From NCBI GenBank assembly GCA_017531445.1, contig JAFXKZ010000002.1:327286-391285 (forward strand): a DNA stretch of 64,000 bases, given 5' to 3'. A program made the translations under genes and the position numbers. The notes under the pieces were generated by a model, which searched no databases, was not told where the DNA came from, and saw only the letters and a list, made by a program, of their open reading frames with translations. Position 1 is the first letter of the stretch, and each line of letters starts with the position of its first letter. Shown piece after piece: positions 15,164 through 24,393 of the stretch. The DNA comes from Kiritimatiellia bacterium. GTDB taxonomy: Bacteria; Verrucomicrobiota; Kiritimatiellia; RFP12; DVOR01.

Positions 15164-17295
15164 TGATCCACTCCTGCAGAAAGATCTTGAGAGGCCGGCA
15201 ACAACTCTCTGTAAGCCTCCCAGTGACGTTTCACGCGTACGCCAAGCACTGGTTTTCCGGCCTCAATCAGCATTTGCCCATACAGTGGTACAAAGCGAGC
15301 TTTCAATTCGGCCGTTTCCGTTGATAAGATAACGGCTCTTGCCAATGAGAGCCCCTCTTCCGAGCGATTGGGTTGGCAAGCAACAGCACGGGAGATGAAG
15401 AACATTACCGAGGCTGTTTCATCCGGATAAAGTTCAGGTCGTTCGATATTCGCTAACGCATCACGGGCGGATTTTTCTGCGGCTGCGTAGTTTGTTGCGT
15501 CAAACTGCCATTGCGCTTGAGCCATCAAAACATCCGGGGAGGTTGGCGCGAGGCTGACAGCGAGGCTGTAAAACGGAGCGGCTCGTTGCAGGTCTCCCGA
15601 TGTCTGCGCGATTTTAGCTGCCTCTAAAACATCTGCTACACGCGGGCGGGCAATGGTAAACGCCGTAGCATAGAGTTTTAGAGCCTTGTCATGCTCAGCC
15701 ATCTGTTCAAATGAACGTGCAGTAAAACATTCCCGATCTGCAAGCGATTGAAGATATGGATCCGTTGGATTTGCCTGCGAAGCTTGTACATATTCACCTT
15801 GCAATGCCAGAATTCTTGCGCTCCGCAAACCGGAAAGCACCATTCGCATTTCCGAAGCAATCGCATCGGGCACTTTCACCCACGGCATCTCCATATCATA
15901 GTAGGGTCGGAAGGCTTCTTCCAGACGTTTGCCGCCCACACCATCAAAAAGTAACTGACGCGCCATTCCGGCAGAGCCACGGCGGATTGTCGCTTTTATC
16001 GGTTCTGAAAGGAATTCTTCCAAGCGTTTGGTCTCTGCCACGAAGCAACACGGCAGCAAGTGCAGCGGAGTTTCCAAATTAGCTTTTGCAAAAGTCGCTT
16101 CCATTTCCGGGCGATCCAGCAAGACCGACAAGGCCGCAGTGTCGATTGAAAGCGGCACACGTGAGGCCACCAGTTGCCAATGATTACGATCTGTCATCCA
16201 TAATTGGACTTCGGAAAAGTGCTTCTGAAGCACTTTGATACGCTCCATCAACATACGCGCATCTAACGCATGTGCATCATTCTCATAGATAAGAATACCA
16301 TCGTTTGTCAGGTGCTCCAATGCCGTCTGTAATGCAGACCTCCCGTAATAATCGCGCTCTTCAGCTGTCCATGCCGGAGGGAGTTCAACCCAAATTGCCT
16401 GATATTGCCCTTTCAGCGGCCCAGTCTGTGCAGCCGGATTCAATGTAACACCGTCTTGCGCACGGATAGCGATCCTTGCGGTTGCAGAGGGAAAGAAAAG
16501 CGATGGAAGAAGATGTGAAGCCGTTCGCGAGGCGATATCCAGTCCGTCCGTCCATACAACACGCCCATCCTTAAAACGGAAACCTTCCAGTTTTTCACCT
16601 GTATAAACGCCATCACGTGCAGCGATTGGCGCAAAAGGATGCACCTCTTGCAAAAGTTCTTCCGTGGCACGTTGCGATCCGAAATACCACCCGCCAAGCA
16701 ATAGTATCGCCAAAATCACCGTGACGCTTTGCGCAATACGACCTTTGCAAAAAGCAAAAAGCAGTAATGTTGCCGAAAGCAATACGCCTGCAAGCGCAAC
16801 ATCATATATTCCGACCGGCGACAGGATGCCCGAGAAAATACGCGCAAGAATCATTCCGCAACATGCGCCGGAAAAAGTGGAAAGACGCGCACGCGGTTTC
16901 ATGATGCTCACCCATAAGAAGGGGATAATGAACGCAACCCACCCAAACCATTGCACAGCTTCACCGAAAACAAATTGGTGCCACGTGGAGTATTCCAGCC
17001 CGATTTTCAACGCTAACAACCGCCAAACGTTTACATCATTCGCCGTATCGCCAAACGCAGAAAAAGCAACCATTGCACTCAAAACTGCCAGAATTGCAGA
17101 GCATTTATCGCCCCAAAAACGCTTTACATACCGCCGTATCAACCAAGCAGCTGTGCCACCCATTACAGCAAACGGAAGGACAATCGGCCATAAAGGTAAA
17201 CCGCCTGTCCACTGCACATACACCGGTGCAGCCGTCCCGGCCAGCAATGTTGCAAATAAACTAAAGAGAAACAACCCGGAAAGTACCAACATCAT
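15160..17295 (-). CDS. Membrane protein with degenerate spermidine-synthase-like and TPR domains
   Basis: A 711-aa protein. Residues 1-215 contain about eight hydrophobic segments. Residues 230-420 resemble the methyltransferase-like fold of membrane-bound spermidine synthase homologues, although the aminopropyltransferase motifs are not obvious. Residues 510-690 contain TPR-like helices (EHDKALKLYATAF, RAAPFYSLAVSLAPTSPDVL, AAEKSARDAL). The enzymatic role is probably lost or altered, and the function is unknown. AAAAGG precedes the ATG at 17295. It follows dnaE by 64 bp in the same direction. Confidence 0.6.
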   Translation of the reverse strand: MMLVLSGLFLFSLFATLLAGTAAPVYVQWTGGLPLWPIVLPFAVMGGTAAWLIRRYVKRFWGDKCSAILAVLSAMVAFSAFGDTANDVNVWRLLALKIGLEYSTWHQFVFGEAVQWFGWVAFIIPFLWVSIMKPRARLSTFSGACCGMILARIFSGILSPVGIYDVALAGVLLSATLLLFAFCKGRIAQSVTVILAILLLGGWYFGSQRATEELLQEVHPFAPIAARDGVYTGEKLEGFRFKDGRVVWTDGLDIASRTASHLLPSLFFPSATARIAIRAQDGVTLNPAAQTGPLKGQYQAIWVELPPAWTAEERDYYGRSALQTALEHLTNDGILIYENDAHALDARMLMERIKVLQKHFSEVQLWMTDRNHWQLVASRVPLSIDTAALSVLLDRPEMEATFAKANLETPLHLLPCCFVAETKRLEEFLSEPIKATIRRGSAGMARQLLFDGVGGKRLEEAFRPYYDMEMPWVKVPDAIASEMRMVLSGLRSARILALQGEYVQASQANPTDPYLQSLADRECFTARSFEQMAEHDKALKLYATAFTIARPRVADVLEAAKIAQTSGDLQRAAPFYSLAVSLAPTSPDVLMAQAQWQFDATNYAAAEKSARDALANIERPELYPDETASVMFFISRAVACQPNRSEEGLSLARAVILSTETAELKARFVPLYGQMLIEAGKPVLGVRVKRHWEAYRELLPASQDLSAGVDQ

Positions 17296-17359
17296 TATCA
17301 CCTTTTTTCACTTATCCATTTGTTTTTCGCCAGAGAAATCTGCCTCCGCAGTCAACAAC

Positions 17360-20300
17360 TCAATCGTTTTCCCTCGGGTAATACCGCTTTCGGTTTCGCT
17401 TGGGATCCCCATAAATGCCATCGTTTTTCAATGCATACGAAACCGAATTCCTTCCACACAATGCTTCAATTTCTGCGAGACAATTTGCGGAAGGATTGAT
17501 TGTCCACGAGACATCCGGCTCTAAGGTAGCCTTGCGACCACCCGGCAGATCCAGCAAAAGACTCACTGCAAATCCTCCGGGATGAGAAGCAAGAATCTCG
17601 CGCAAGCGAGTCAGCCGTTGCGCTGAAGGAATATCGTTATCCACTCGGATGCGGATGCGGATACTCTTTGCAAACGTGGCAGGTGCCTCTTGAAGCGGAT
17701 AAAACTCTTGCGCAAAAATTACCGCGTCACGTCCTTCTTCAAGTTTCACTTCACCGCAAATCAATACCGGAGAATCCACAACAAAGTGCTCTTCATGCTT
17801 GCTGTAGGCATCGTTAAACGCCAATGCTTTTATCGTCCCTGTGCCATCTTCAACGGTTAATTCCGCCCATGGCTTTTTGGTTGTCTTGGAGACCGCTTTG
17901 CGAACACCGCTCAGAATGCCGGCGATCCGCACTGCATCACGGTTATTGCATACGCCGTTGAGAAAGCGTTCCGCCGTAACAGTTTGAAACGACCGCACCA
18001 ATGTCCGATAACGATCGACCGGATGACCTGTCAGATAAACGCCGAGCAGATCCCGTTCATCCTGCAACTTCTCCCGTTCTGAACGGTCGGGTGCAGCCGG
18101 CAAATCCTCCGTTACAGCCAACGCACTTGTGCTGCTCCCACCCAACATATCAAAAAGAGAAGCTTGCCCGGTCGCATTATCCCGATCGGCTTCTGCCACA
18201 CGTGAAAAGGCAAAATCAATGCCGGACAAAAGCTGTCCTTGCGTTGTTTCCTTGAAACACGCCATCGCTCCACTGCGAATTAGGGCCTCAATCGTGCGCT
18301 TACTCACCGCCAACCGATTATCATTTGCAGCTTTCACCTTGGCACTGCAAAGACGTTTACAAAAATCAATCAGCCCGATATAAGGGCCGTTCGCTTCACG
18401 TTCGGCAACGATTTGCTCGCCGGCGGCTTCCCCTACTCCGCGAATTGCCCCCAAACCATAACGAATGGCCTCTTTCCCTTCCGGAGAGAAGGCCGACCGT
18501 GAAGTGTTCACATCCGGCGGCAACACGGCAAGCCCCATATCTGCTGCTGCCGCGACCAACATCGGCATCTTGTCGAAATTGCCAATTTCTGAAGAGATTT
18601 GTGCGCACATGAAGTCCGCCGGATAATGCGCCTTCAGATAACCTGTCTGGTAGGCAATGTAGGCATAACAGACGGAATGCGACTTGTTGAACGCATACGA
18701 AGCAAAGGCTTTCCAGTCGCTCCAGATTTTCTCTGCAATCTTTGTTGCGGCCGCCTCATCCGCACAATGTTCCATAAAGGCAGGATTTTTCAGGCACCCA
18801 TCCAGAAACTTAACGTAGAGTTTCTCCATCGTTTCCAGTTGTTTCTTTCCCATTGCCTTGCGCAACGTGTCGGATTCTCCGCGCGTAAAACCGCCGAGCA
18901 AGCGCGACAAAAGCATTACCTGTTCCTGATAAACGGTAATTCCATAGGTGTCTTTGAGATACTTTTCCATCAACGGATGATCGTAAGCAATCTTCTCTTC
19001 ACCGTGTTTACGCTTGATAAAGGAGGGAATATACGCCATCGGGCCCGGACGGTAAAGCGCGTTCATTGCGACAAGGTCTTCAAAGCGGTTGGGCCGCAAT
19101 GAGCGCAAATGCGCTTTCATTCCATCCGATTCAAACTGGAACAGACCGTCTGTTTCTCCGCGCGAGAACAATTCAAACGTCTTTTTATCTTCAATCGAAA
19201 TCTTGTCCATATCGATTTCGATATTGTGCGAAGCCTTGATTGAAGCCAGACACGCCTTCAACACCGAAAGCGTCTTCAGCCCGAGAAAGTCCATTTTCAG
19301 CAGACCGATCGGCTCAACAAAGTGCCCGTCATACTGTGTCGTCATCAAACTTTCACCCGGCGTTGGAGCGATTGGAATTGTTTCCATCAAGGGATCGCGG
19401 CTGATGATAATGCCGCACGCATGCACCCCCACATTGCGTGTCGTCCCTTCAAGGTGCATTGCCAAATCCAGAATCCGCCGTTTTTGCGGATCATCCCCCT
19501 CGTAGACTTCGCCGAGCTTGGGATTTTCCTTAAACGCTTTCGCAAAGGTAATCTTCGGTGTTTCCGGGATAAGCGCAGCCAGTGCATTCGCCTCCGGAAT
19601 CGGATAATCCAGAACGCGACAGACATCTTTGATTGCACTTTTGGGTGCCATAATACCAAAGGTGGCAATATGTCCCACGTGATCGGCCCCATACTTTTTA
19701 GTGACCCATTCCAACACTGCACCGCGACCATTGTCGTCAAAGTCAACGTCAATATCCGGCATGGAAATACGATCCGGATTCAGAAAACGTTCAAACAGCA
19801 GGTCATACTTAATCGGATCAATATCGGTAATCGTAAGCGCATAGGCCACTGCACTGCCCGCAGCCGAACCACGTCCCGGACCGACAATCACCCCCAGTTG
19901 ACGGGCCGAAGTAATGTAATCCTGCACAATCAAGAAATAACCGGGGAAACCCATCTGCTTGATCGTTTCCAACTCGAAGGTCAACCGCTCCTTGATTTCA
20001 TCGGTCATTGCCGCACCAGGCCAACGCTTTTCTGCGCCCTGCCATGTCAAATGTGCCAGAAAATCACTCTCCAGTTTGATGCGCAGCACCTTGTCATAGC
20101 CCCCGAGCTTATCATAACGATCAAACTCATTTCGCAGAGACGTCTCGTCCCATCGCTCTGCATAAGAGGCTTCTGTTCCAAAACTTTCCGGGATCGGGAA
20201 CTTCGGCATAATCGGCGGCGAATCCAACTCGTAGACTTCCACCTTTTCAGCAACTTCCACCGTATTGTGAATCTGTTCACGATGATCCGGCAGTGTTTCG

Positions 20301-21124
20301 CACATCTCTTCGTAACTTTTGAACCATTCCTGCTGCGTGTACCGCAGACGCTTTTCATCCGTCAGTTTCTTCCCGGTGCTGACACAGAGCAAGACGTCAT
20401 GCGCAGGACCATCCTCAGCATTCAAAAAGTGAACGTCATTGGTCGCAATCACCTTAATGCCGAGTTTTCGACCCAATGCCAGAAGCGCGGCATTCACTTT
20501 CAATTGGCGTTGATATAATTCTTCGCGTTCTTCTTCGCCAAATCCCCGCACAGTGGAACGATGAAGCATGATTTCCAAGTAGTAATCTTCACCGAAAAGC
20601 TGCTGATACCACCGCGCTTCGGCCTCCGCTTCCTCAAGGCGACCTTCATCCAGCAATCTCGGCACGATACCTGCCACACAGGCCGAAGAAACGATCAATC
20701 CCTCGTGATACTGTTCAAGCAACTCACGATCAATTCGCGCACGACCGTAAAAGCCTTCGATGTGTGCAATCGAAATCAAACGCAACAGATTATGATACCC
20801 CGTGAGATTTTTCGCTAAAAGCACCAGGTGATCACCGCTGCGCATCGTGCGGTCTTTATGCCCCAAACGCGCAACATACGCTTCGCATCCCAGAATCGGT
20901 TTGATGCCTTCTTTACGGCAAATATCATAGAACGACTTTAAGCCATAAAGATTGCCATGATCCGTAATCGCACACGCCCGCATCTTCAACGCCTTGGCAC
21001 GCTTCACCAGAGCCGGCACCTGACAGGCTCCATCCAAAAGCGAATACGCCGAATGTACATGCAAATGGACAAACGGCACCGACTGCGGTGTCTCAACAAC
21101 GGTATCAGGGGCAACATCACTCAT
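17360..21124 (-). CDS. dnaE: DNA polymerase III alpha subunit
   Basis: The replicative polymerase catalytic subunit. The 1254-aa protein starts with a PHP domain (HLHVHSAYSLLDG near 20-35 and ITDHGNLYG). The palm follows with GPGRGSAAGS and the catalytic aspartates in PDIDVDFDD, and then fingers with FARGES-type and NKSHSVCYAY motifs. A helix-hairpin-helix region comes next, then a C-terminal OB fold (VRIAGILSGVRK, WAELTVEDGTG). The start at 21124 has no ribosome site, and a TATAAT box lies just upstream, so the message may be nearly leaderless. A GTG at 21130 would be the fully leaderless option. First gene of its operon. Confidence 0.96.
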   Translation of the reverse strand: MSDVAPDTVVETPQSVPFVHLHVHSAYSLLDGACQVPALVKRAKALKMRACAITDHGNLYGLKSFYDICRKEGIKPILGCEAYVARLGHKDRTMRSGDHLVLLAKNLTGYHNLLRLISIAHIEGFYGRARIDRELLEQYHEGLIVSSACVAGIVPRLLDEGRLEEAEAEARWYQQLFGEDYYLEIMLHRSTVRGFGEEEREELYQRQLKVNAALLALGRKLGIKVIATNDVHFLNAEDGPAHDVLLCVSTGKKLTDEKRLRYTQQEWFKSYEEMCETLPDHREQIHNTVEVAEKVEVYELDSPPIMPKFPIPESFGTEASYAERWDETSLRNEFDRYDKLGGYDKVLRIKLESDFLAHLTWQGAEKRWPGAAMTDEIKERLTFELETIKQMGFPGYFLIVQDYITSARQLGVIVGPGRGSAAGSAVAYALTITDIDPIKYDLLFERFLNPDRISMPDIDVDFDDNGRGAVLEWVTKKYGADHVGHIATFGIMAPKSAIKDVCRVLDYPIPEANALAALIPETPKITFAKAFKENPKLGEVYEGDDPQKRRILDLAMHLEGTTRNVGVHACGIIISRDPLMETIPIAPTPGESLMTTQYDGHFVEPIGLLKMDFLGLKTLSVLKACLASIKASHNIEIDMDKISIEDKKTFELFSRGETDGLFQFESDGMKAHLRSLRPNRFEDLVAMNALYRPGPMAYIPSFIKRKHGEEKIAYDHPLMEKYLKDTYGITVYQEQVMLLSRLLGGFTRGESDTLRKAMGKKQLETMEKLYVKFLDGCLKNPAFMEHCADEAAATKIAEKIWSDWKAFASYAFNKSHSVCYAYIAYQTGYLKAHYPADFMCAQISSEIGNFDKMPMLVAAAADMGLAVLPPDVNTSRSAFSPEGKEAIRYGLGAIRGVGEAAGEQIVAEREANGPYIGLIDFCKRLCSAKVKAANDNRLAVSKRTIEALIRSGAMACFKETTQGQLLSGIDFAFSRVAEADRDNATGQASLFDMLGGSSTSALAVTEDLPAAPDRSEREKLQDERDLLGVYLTGHPVDRYRTLVRSFQTVTAERFLNGVCNNRDAVRIAGILSGVRKAVSKTTKKPWAELTVEDGTGTIKALAFNDAYSKHEEHFVVDSPVLICGEVKLEEGRDAVIFAQEFYPLQEAPATFAKSIRIRIRVDNDIPSAQRLTRLREILASHPGGFAVSLLLDLPGGRKATLEPDVSWTINPSANCLAEIEALCGRNSVSYALKNDGIYGDPKRNRKRYYPREND

Positions 21125-21133
21125 AGTCACGCC

Positions 21134-21141
21134 ATTATACC
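21134..21141 (-). promoter_or_regulatory. Extended -10 promoter of dnaE
   Basis: On the minus strand TGGTATAAT fits an extended -10 box. TATAAT occupies 21139 down to 21134, leaving 9 bp to the ATG at 21124 and 3 bp to the GTG at 21130. Transcription would begin about 7 nt after the box, that is at or beside the start codon. No convincing -35 box is seen at 16-18 bp. Confidence 0.6.
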
Positions 21142-21165
21142 ACGTTCTCCGGCATTGCGCATTTC

Positions 21166-21265
21166 AAGATGGGCGACATCCAGGCTCACTATCGCCCATC
21201 TTTCATCGCAATGCCGCCGACATTCAAAAGCAACATCGGCGATGTTCCGGAAGCATTGCCGCCGA
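21166..21265. repeat. 82-bp four-half-site intergenic element, copy 2, with a fifth unit
   Basis: Half-sites AAGATGGGCGA (21166), TCGCCCATCTT (21192), AATGCCGCCGA (21210) and TCGGCGATGTT (21236) start 26, 18 and 26 bp apart. The first pair is a perfect 11-bp inverted repeat. The second pairs with two G-T wobbles and one mismatch. A fifth unit ATTGCCGCCGA follows at 21255, 19 bp on. The copy lies between the divergent dnaE and hydE genes. Confidence 0.75.
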
Positions 21266-21450
21266 CACCGGGAACGCATTGAAACAGCGTGAGGAAAGCC
21301 TCCCTCCCACATCGCCAAGTGCAAGGCTCGTTAAACGCGTTCGCGTTTTATCGTAAAAATCCCCTTAAGCATCTGTAACACGCGTTTTCTCAAACAGCAC
21401 GCGGCTGTCATCATCACCGTAACAGCGGAAAAATATGTTACACTACTCCC
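21266..21450. other. Rest of the dnaE-hydE divergent spacer
   Basis: No gene. Just before hydE, TACACT (21439-21444) could be a weak -10 box only 6 bp from the ATG, and no ribosome site is visible, which again hints at a leaderless message. No good -35 box was found. Confidence 0.4.
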
Positions 21451-22446
21451 ATGACTCGTCAGGCGATTTTGGATTTTTTAACGGCTCCCTCGGCCAATGA
21501 ACTTTTTGAAAGAGCATTGCAAGTGCGTCTGCGCACCAAAGGCAATACCGTCTTTCTACGCGGATTGATTGAACTTTCCAGTATTTGCCAGCGCGATTGT
21601 CTCTACTGTGGTATGCGCCACAGCAATTGCAACGTCAAGCGTTATGCGATGCAGGACGATGAAATCGTAGCCTGCGCAAAGCTTGCCCGGCAATTTCACT
21701 TCGGAACGGTTGTTCTGCAAGCCGGAGAAAATGCCGCGCTTTGGACACGCGAACGCATTGTACGTCTCATTCAACGCATCAAAGCAGAAAGTGGTCAAAA
21801 GGTGACGCTCTCATTGGGCGAGCGCAGTGAAGCAGATACGGCAGCATGGAAAGAAGCCGGAGCCGATCGCTACCTCTTACGATTTGAAACATCGGATTGC
21901 ACGCTTTTTGCAAAGATTCATCCCGGTGCCGTTGCAACAGACGGGCATCCCCGCTTGGCGCAATTGCGCAGGATGAAAGCACAGGGCTACGAAATCGGCA
22001 GTGGTATCATGTTGGGGCTTCCCGGACAAACACTCCGTTCCGTGGTGGATGATTTGCTGCTTTTTCGCGAACTCAACCTGGACATGGTCGGTCTCGGCCC
22101 CTACCTCAAACATCCGCAAACACCACTCGGTCAGAGCAATAAGCCGTCAGAAGTGCCCGTCTCCGTAGACTTTACCTGTCGCTGCTATGCGCTTGCCCGG
22201 CTCCTTTTACCCCAGGCCAACATTCCTTCCACCACCGCACTTTCTACCCTTGATCCGGCACAGGGACGCATACGGGGACTTACTTCCGGAGCAAATGTCT
22301 TCATGCCCAATCTTACCCCCGCACATTATCGGGAAGGGTATCAGATTTATCCCGACAAGATTTGCGTTGTTGCCCCGGAAGCAGACAGTCTCACCGCCCT
22401 TTATGCCACACTTGAAGCTTTGCAGCTTCAAGTGCAGGAAGGATAA
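21451..22446 (+). CDS. hydE: [FeFe]-hydrogenase maturase HydE (radical SAM)
   Basis: A radical SAM enzyme that takes part in building the 2Fe subcluster of [FeFe] hydrogenase. The 331-aa protein carries RGLIELSSICQRDCLYCG, with cluster cysteines C46, C50 and C53. TVVLQAGEN, SLGERS and MLGLPGQT motifs follow, matching HydE rather than biotin synthase. HydF, HydG and a hydrogenase are not in this window. The ATG at 21451 has no visible ribosome site. It is followed 24 bp later by a Xer recombinase gene, which may be co-transcribed. Confidence 0.88.
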   Translation: MTRQAILDFLTAPSANELFERALQVRLRTKGNTVFLRGLIELSSICQRDCLYCGMRHSNCNVKRYAMQDDEIVACAKLARQFHFGTVVLQAGENAALWTRERIVRLIQRIKAESGQKVTLSLGERSEADTAAWKEAGADRYLLRFETSDCTLFAKIHPGAVATDGHPRLAQLRRMKAQGYEIGSGIMLGLPGQTLRSVVDDLLLFRELNLDMVGLGPYLKHPQTPLGQSNKPSEVPVSVDFTCRCYALARLLLPQANIPSTTALSTLDPAQGRIRGLTSGANVFMPNLTPAHYREGYQIYPDKICVVAPEADSLTALYATLEALQLQVQEG

Positions 22447-22470
22447 TCGCCCCTTTACTCTTCTGACACT

Positions 22471-23403
22471 ATGAAGCAGACGCTCGAAGACTTTCTGGAT
22501 CATTTGCAATACGTTCGCGGATTGGCCAAACTCACCCTTGTTGCTTATCGCAACGATTTGGAACACTGTTTTGACTTCTTATCTTCGATCAACGTAGGCA
22601 CACTTGAAGAAGTTACTTCAGAGCATTTGATACAGCATCTCACACGTCTGCGCGAGCGCGGTTATGCCGATACCTCCCTGTTGCGTCACGCAGCCTGCCT
22701 CAAGACCTTTTTTGCATGGCTCTTGGATGAAAACCGTATCCGGCAAAATCCAACCGACTGTTTCCCTGCCGGACAACGGGCACAACACCTCCCCCGCACC
22801 ATCGATGAAACACGTCTTGGAAAACTTCTGGATGCAATTGACGGCAATCAACCTGTTGACCTGCGCGATCGTGCGGTGCTGGAGCTCCTGTACGGATGCG
22901 GATTGCGTTGTGCAGAGCTCTGCGGACTTACCTTGCACGACATTGATTTTGAATCCAACCATGTACGCATTTTCGGGAAAGGCCGGCGCGAACGGCTTGT
23001 TCCTTTCGGCTCACCTGCGCGGAAAGCCCTTCTGCGTTATTTGCAGTGGCGCAACCACTATGCAGACGCCCCCGAACGGAAAAAAACACAGCCTCAGCTG
23101 AATGCCCCTGATGCCCCCTTCTTTCTCAGTCCCCGCGGCAAACCATTACAACGGGCCCACCTCTCGGCAATCGTCCGGAAACGCATCCGTGTCAATCTTC
23201 CGGATGCTGAAGCAGCCCGGGTGACGCCGCACGTCCTGCGCCATGCGTTCGCCACACATCTGCTGGATCACGGAGCCCCCCTGATGGATATCCGCGATCT
23301 CTTAGGGCACGCTTCTGTCACAACCACCCAACTCTATACCCACATCTCCACTCAGCACTTGCAGCAAACATTCCGTGCGTGCTTTCCCCGTGCCAAACAA
23401 TAA
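22471..23403 (+). CDS. Tyrosine recombinase XerC/XerD
   Basis: A 310-aa site-specific recombinase with an N-terminal core-binding SAM-like domain (residues 1-100) and a catalytic domain with the full active site: R146, K170, H254, R257, H280 and Y289. Length and lack of additions fit the chromosome dimer resolution type rather than a phage integrase. I cannot tell XerC from XerD by eye, and I see no dif-like site nearby. Convergent with dus, with only 40 bp between the stops and no clear terminator. Confidence 0.9.
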   Translation: MKQTLEDFLDHLQYVRGLAKLTLVAYRNDLEHCFDFLSSINVGTLEEVTSEHLIQHLTRLRERGYADTSLLRHAACLKTFFAWLLDENRIRQNPTDCFPAGQRAQHLPRTIDETRLGKLLDAIDGNQPVDLRDRAVLELLYGCGLRCAELCGLTLHDIDFESNHVRIFGKGRRERLVPFGSPARKALLRYLQWRNHYADAPERKKTQPQLNAPDAPFFLSPRGKPLQRAHLSAIVRKRIRVNLPDAEAARVTPHVLRHAFATHLLDHGAPLMDIRDLLGHASVTTTQLYTHISTQHLQQTFRACFPRAKQ

Positions 23404-23443
23404 AAGAGACATCCATTCTTTGACGGTAAACGACGCCTTGTAC

Positions 23444-24391
23444 TTATTTCCAGCGCAACGGCATCATTTTTAATACGCGCTCGAATTCATCCCGCGTACG
23501 CACAATTTTCAAACTGTTCCAAATCTTTTCACCATTCTCAAAGGTCGGAGCCAAATAGCTCCACAACTCCTTGAGATGACCTAAAAGCGCATGATCGCCG
23601 GGTGCGTGCTCGGCATATCGCGCCACAAGGTCGTTATGCCACTGCTCAAAGCGTGTCTTCTCCCGGGTGTCTTTCCCGGAGCGGATACTTTCTGCGAGAA
23701 AGGGATTGGCAACAATCCCGCGCCCAAGCATCCACCGATTCACCATCGGGAAACGTTGCGCAAGCCGCTGCCAATCCTCCAATGAGCGGATATCGCCGTT
23801 ATAGGTCAACGGCAGGATGGTCTGCTGCGCCACTTCTTCAAATGCATCCAGATCAACACTTCCTTCATACATTTGGCGCGCAGTACGCGGATGAATGCAA
23901 AGTTCCCGGAGCGGAAAGCGTTGTATCAAGGCCAACCGCTGTTTCAACAACGTCTTTTCTTCAATACCGAGGCGCACCTTGATGGAGAAATTCCCTTCAC
24001 CCAACTCCTCGCATCCGGCTTCAAGCATCGCCCCCAAAACCGCTTCATCACGTAAAAGCCCTGCTCCCCGTCCCTTCTTTACCACAAACGGCCACGGACA
24101 CCCGGAATTCAAATCCACCTGCTTATACCCAAGCGACTTCATTGCCCGGAGCATCACACGAAGTTGGCGGGGATCCTTGCCGATCACCTGCGGAATTAAA
24201 GGCAGCCCGGCAGGTTGTACCGCAGGATCGATTCCACGGAGAATCTCCGGCTTCACACGTTCACCCTGAACCGTCGCAATAAAGGGCGCAACCGCCAAGT
24301 CCAGCCCTGTCATGTATGCCTGAAAAGATTGACGGAAACGCAACCCTGTTACGCCGCGCAGTGGTGCGAGACAAATTGTGCCGATACCCAT
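23444..24391 (-). CDS. tRNA-dihydrouridine synthase
   Basis: An FMN-dependent enzyme reducing uridine to dihydrouridine in tRNA D-loops. The 315-aa protein has LAPLRGVTG at the N-terminus, the catalytic cysteine C98 in DLNSGCPWP, IKVRLGIE, a LCIHPRT phosphate site and YNGDIRS. The subfamily (DusA/B/C) cannot be assigned safely. The ATG lies 2 bp after the tex stop (24394), so the two genes form one unit. Confidence 0.9.
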   Translation of the reverse strand: MGIGTICLAPLRGVTGLRFRQSFQAYMTGLDLAVAPFIATVQGERVKPEILRGIDPAVQPAGLPLIPQVIGKDPRQLRVMLRAMKSLGYKQVDLNSGCPWPFVVKKGRGAGLLRDEAVLGAMLEAGCEELGEGNFSIKVRLGIEEKTLLKQRLALIQRFPLRELCIHPRTARQMYEGSVDLDAFEEVAQQTILPLTYNGDIRSLEDWQRLAQRFPMVNRWMLGRGIVANPFLAESIRSGKDTREKTRFEQWHNDLVARYAEHAPGDHALLGHLKELWSYLAPTFENGEKIWNSLKIVRTRDEFERVLKMMPLRWK

Positions 24392-24393
24392 AC

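Noticed and set aside
16664..17524. 286-residue plus-strand frame
   Set aside because: It is antisense to the membrane part of the SpeE/TPR protein and the end of dnaE. The composition is typical of a reverse-strand shadow.
19322..20518. 398-residue open frame on the plus strand
   Set aside because: It lies entirely antisense to the conserved polymerase motifs of dnaE, has Arg/His/Cys-rich shadow composition and no ribosome site.
21166..21265. CRISPR-like array
   Set aside because: The repeated units are 11 nt, alternate in orientation and have alternating 15 and 7 nt spacers. No cas gene is nearby.
22471..23403. Phage or integrative element integrase
   Set aside because: Length, full Xer active site and lack of neighbouring mobile genes or attachment repeats fit a housekeeping Xer recombinase better.
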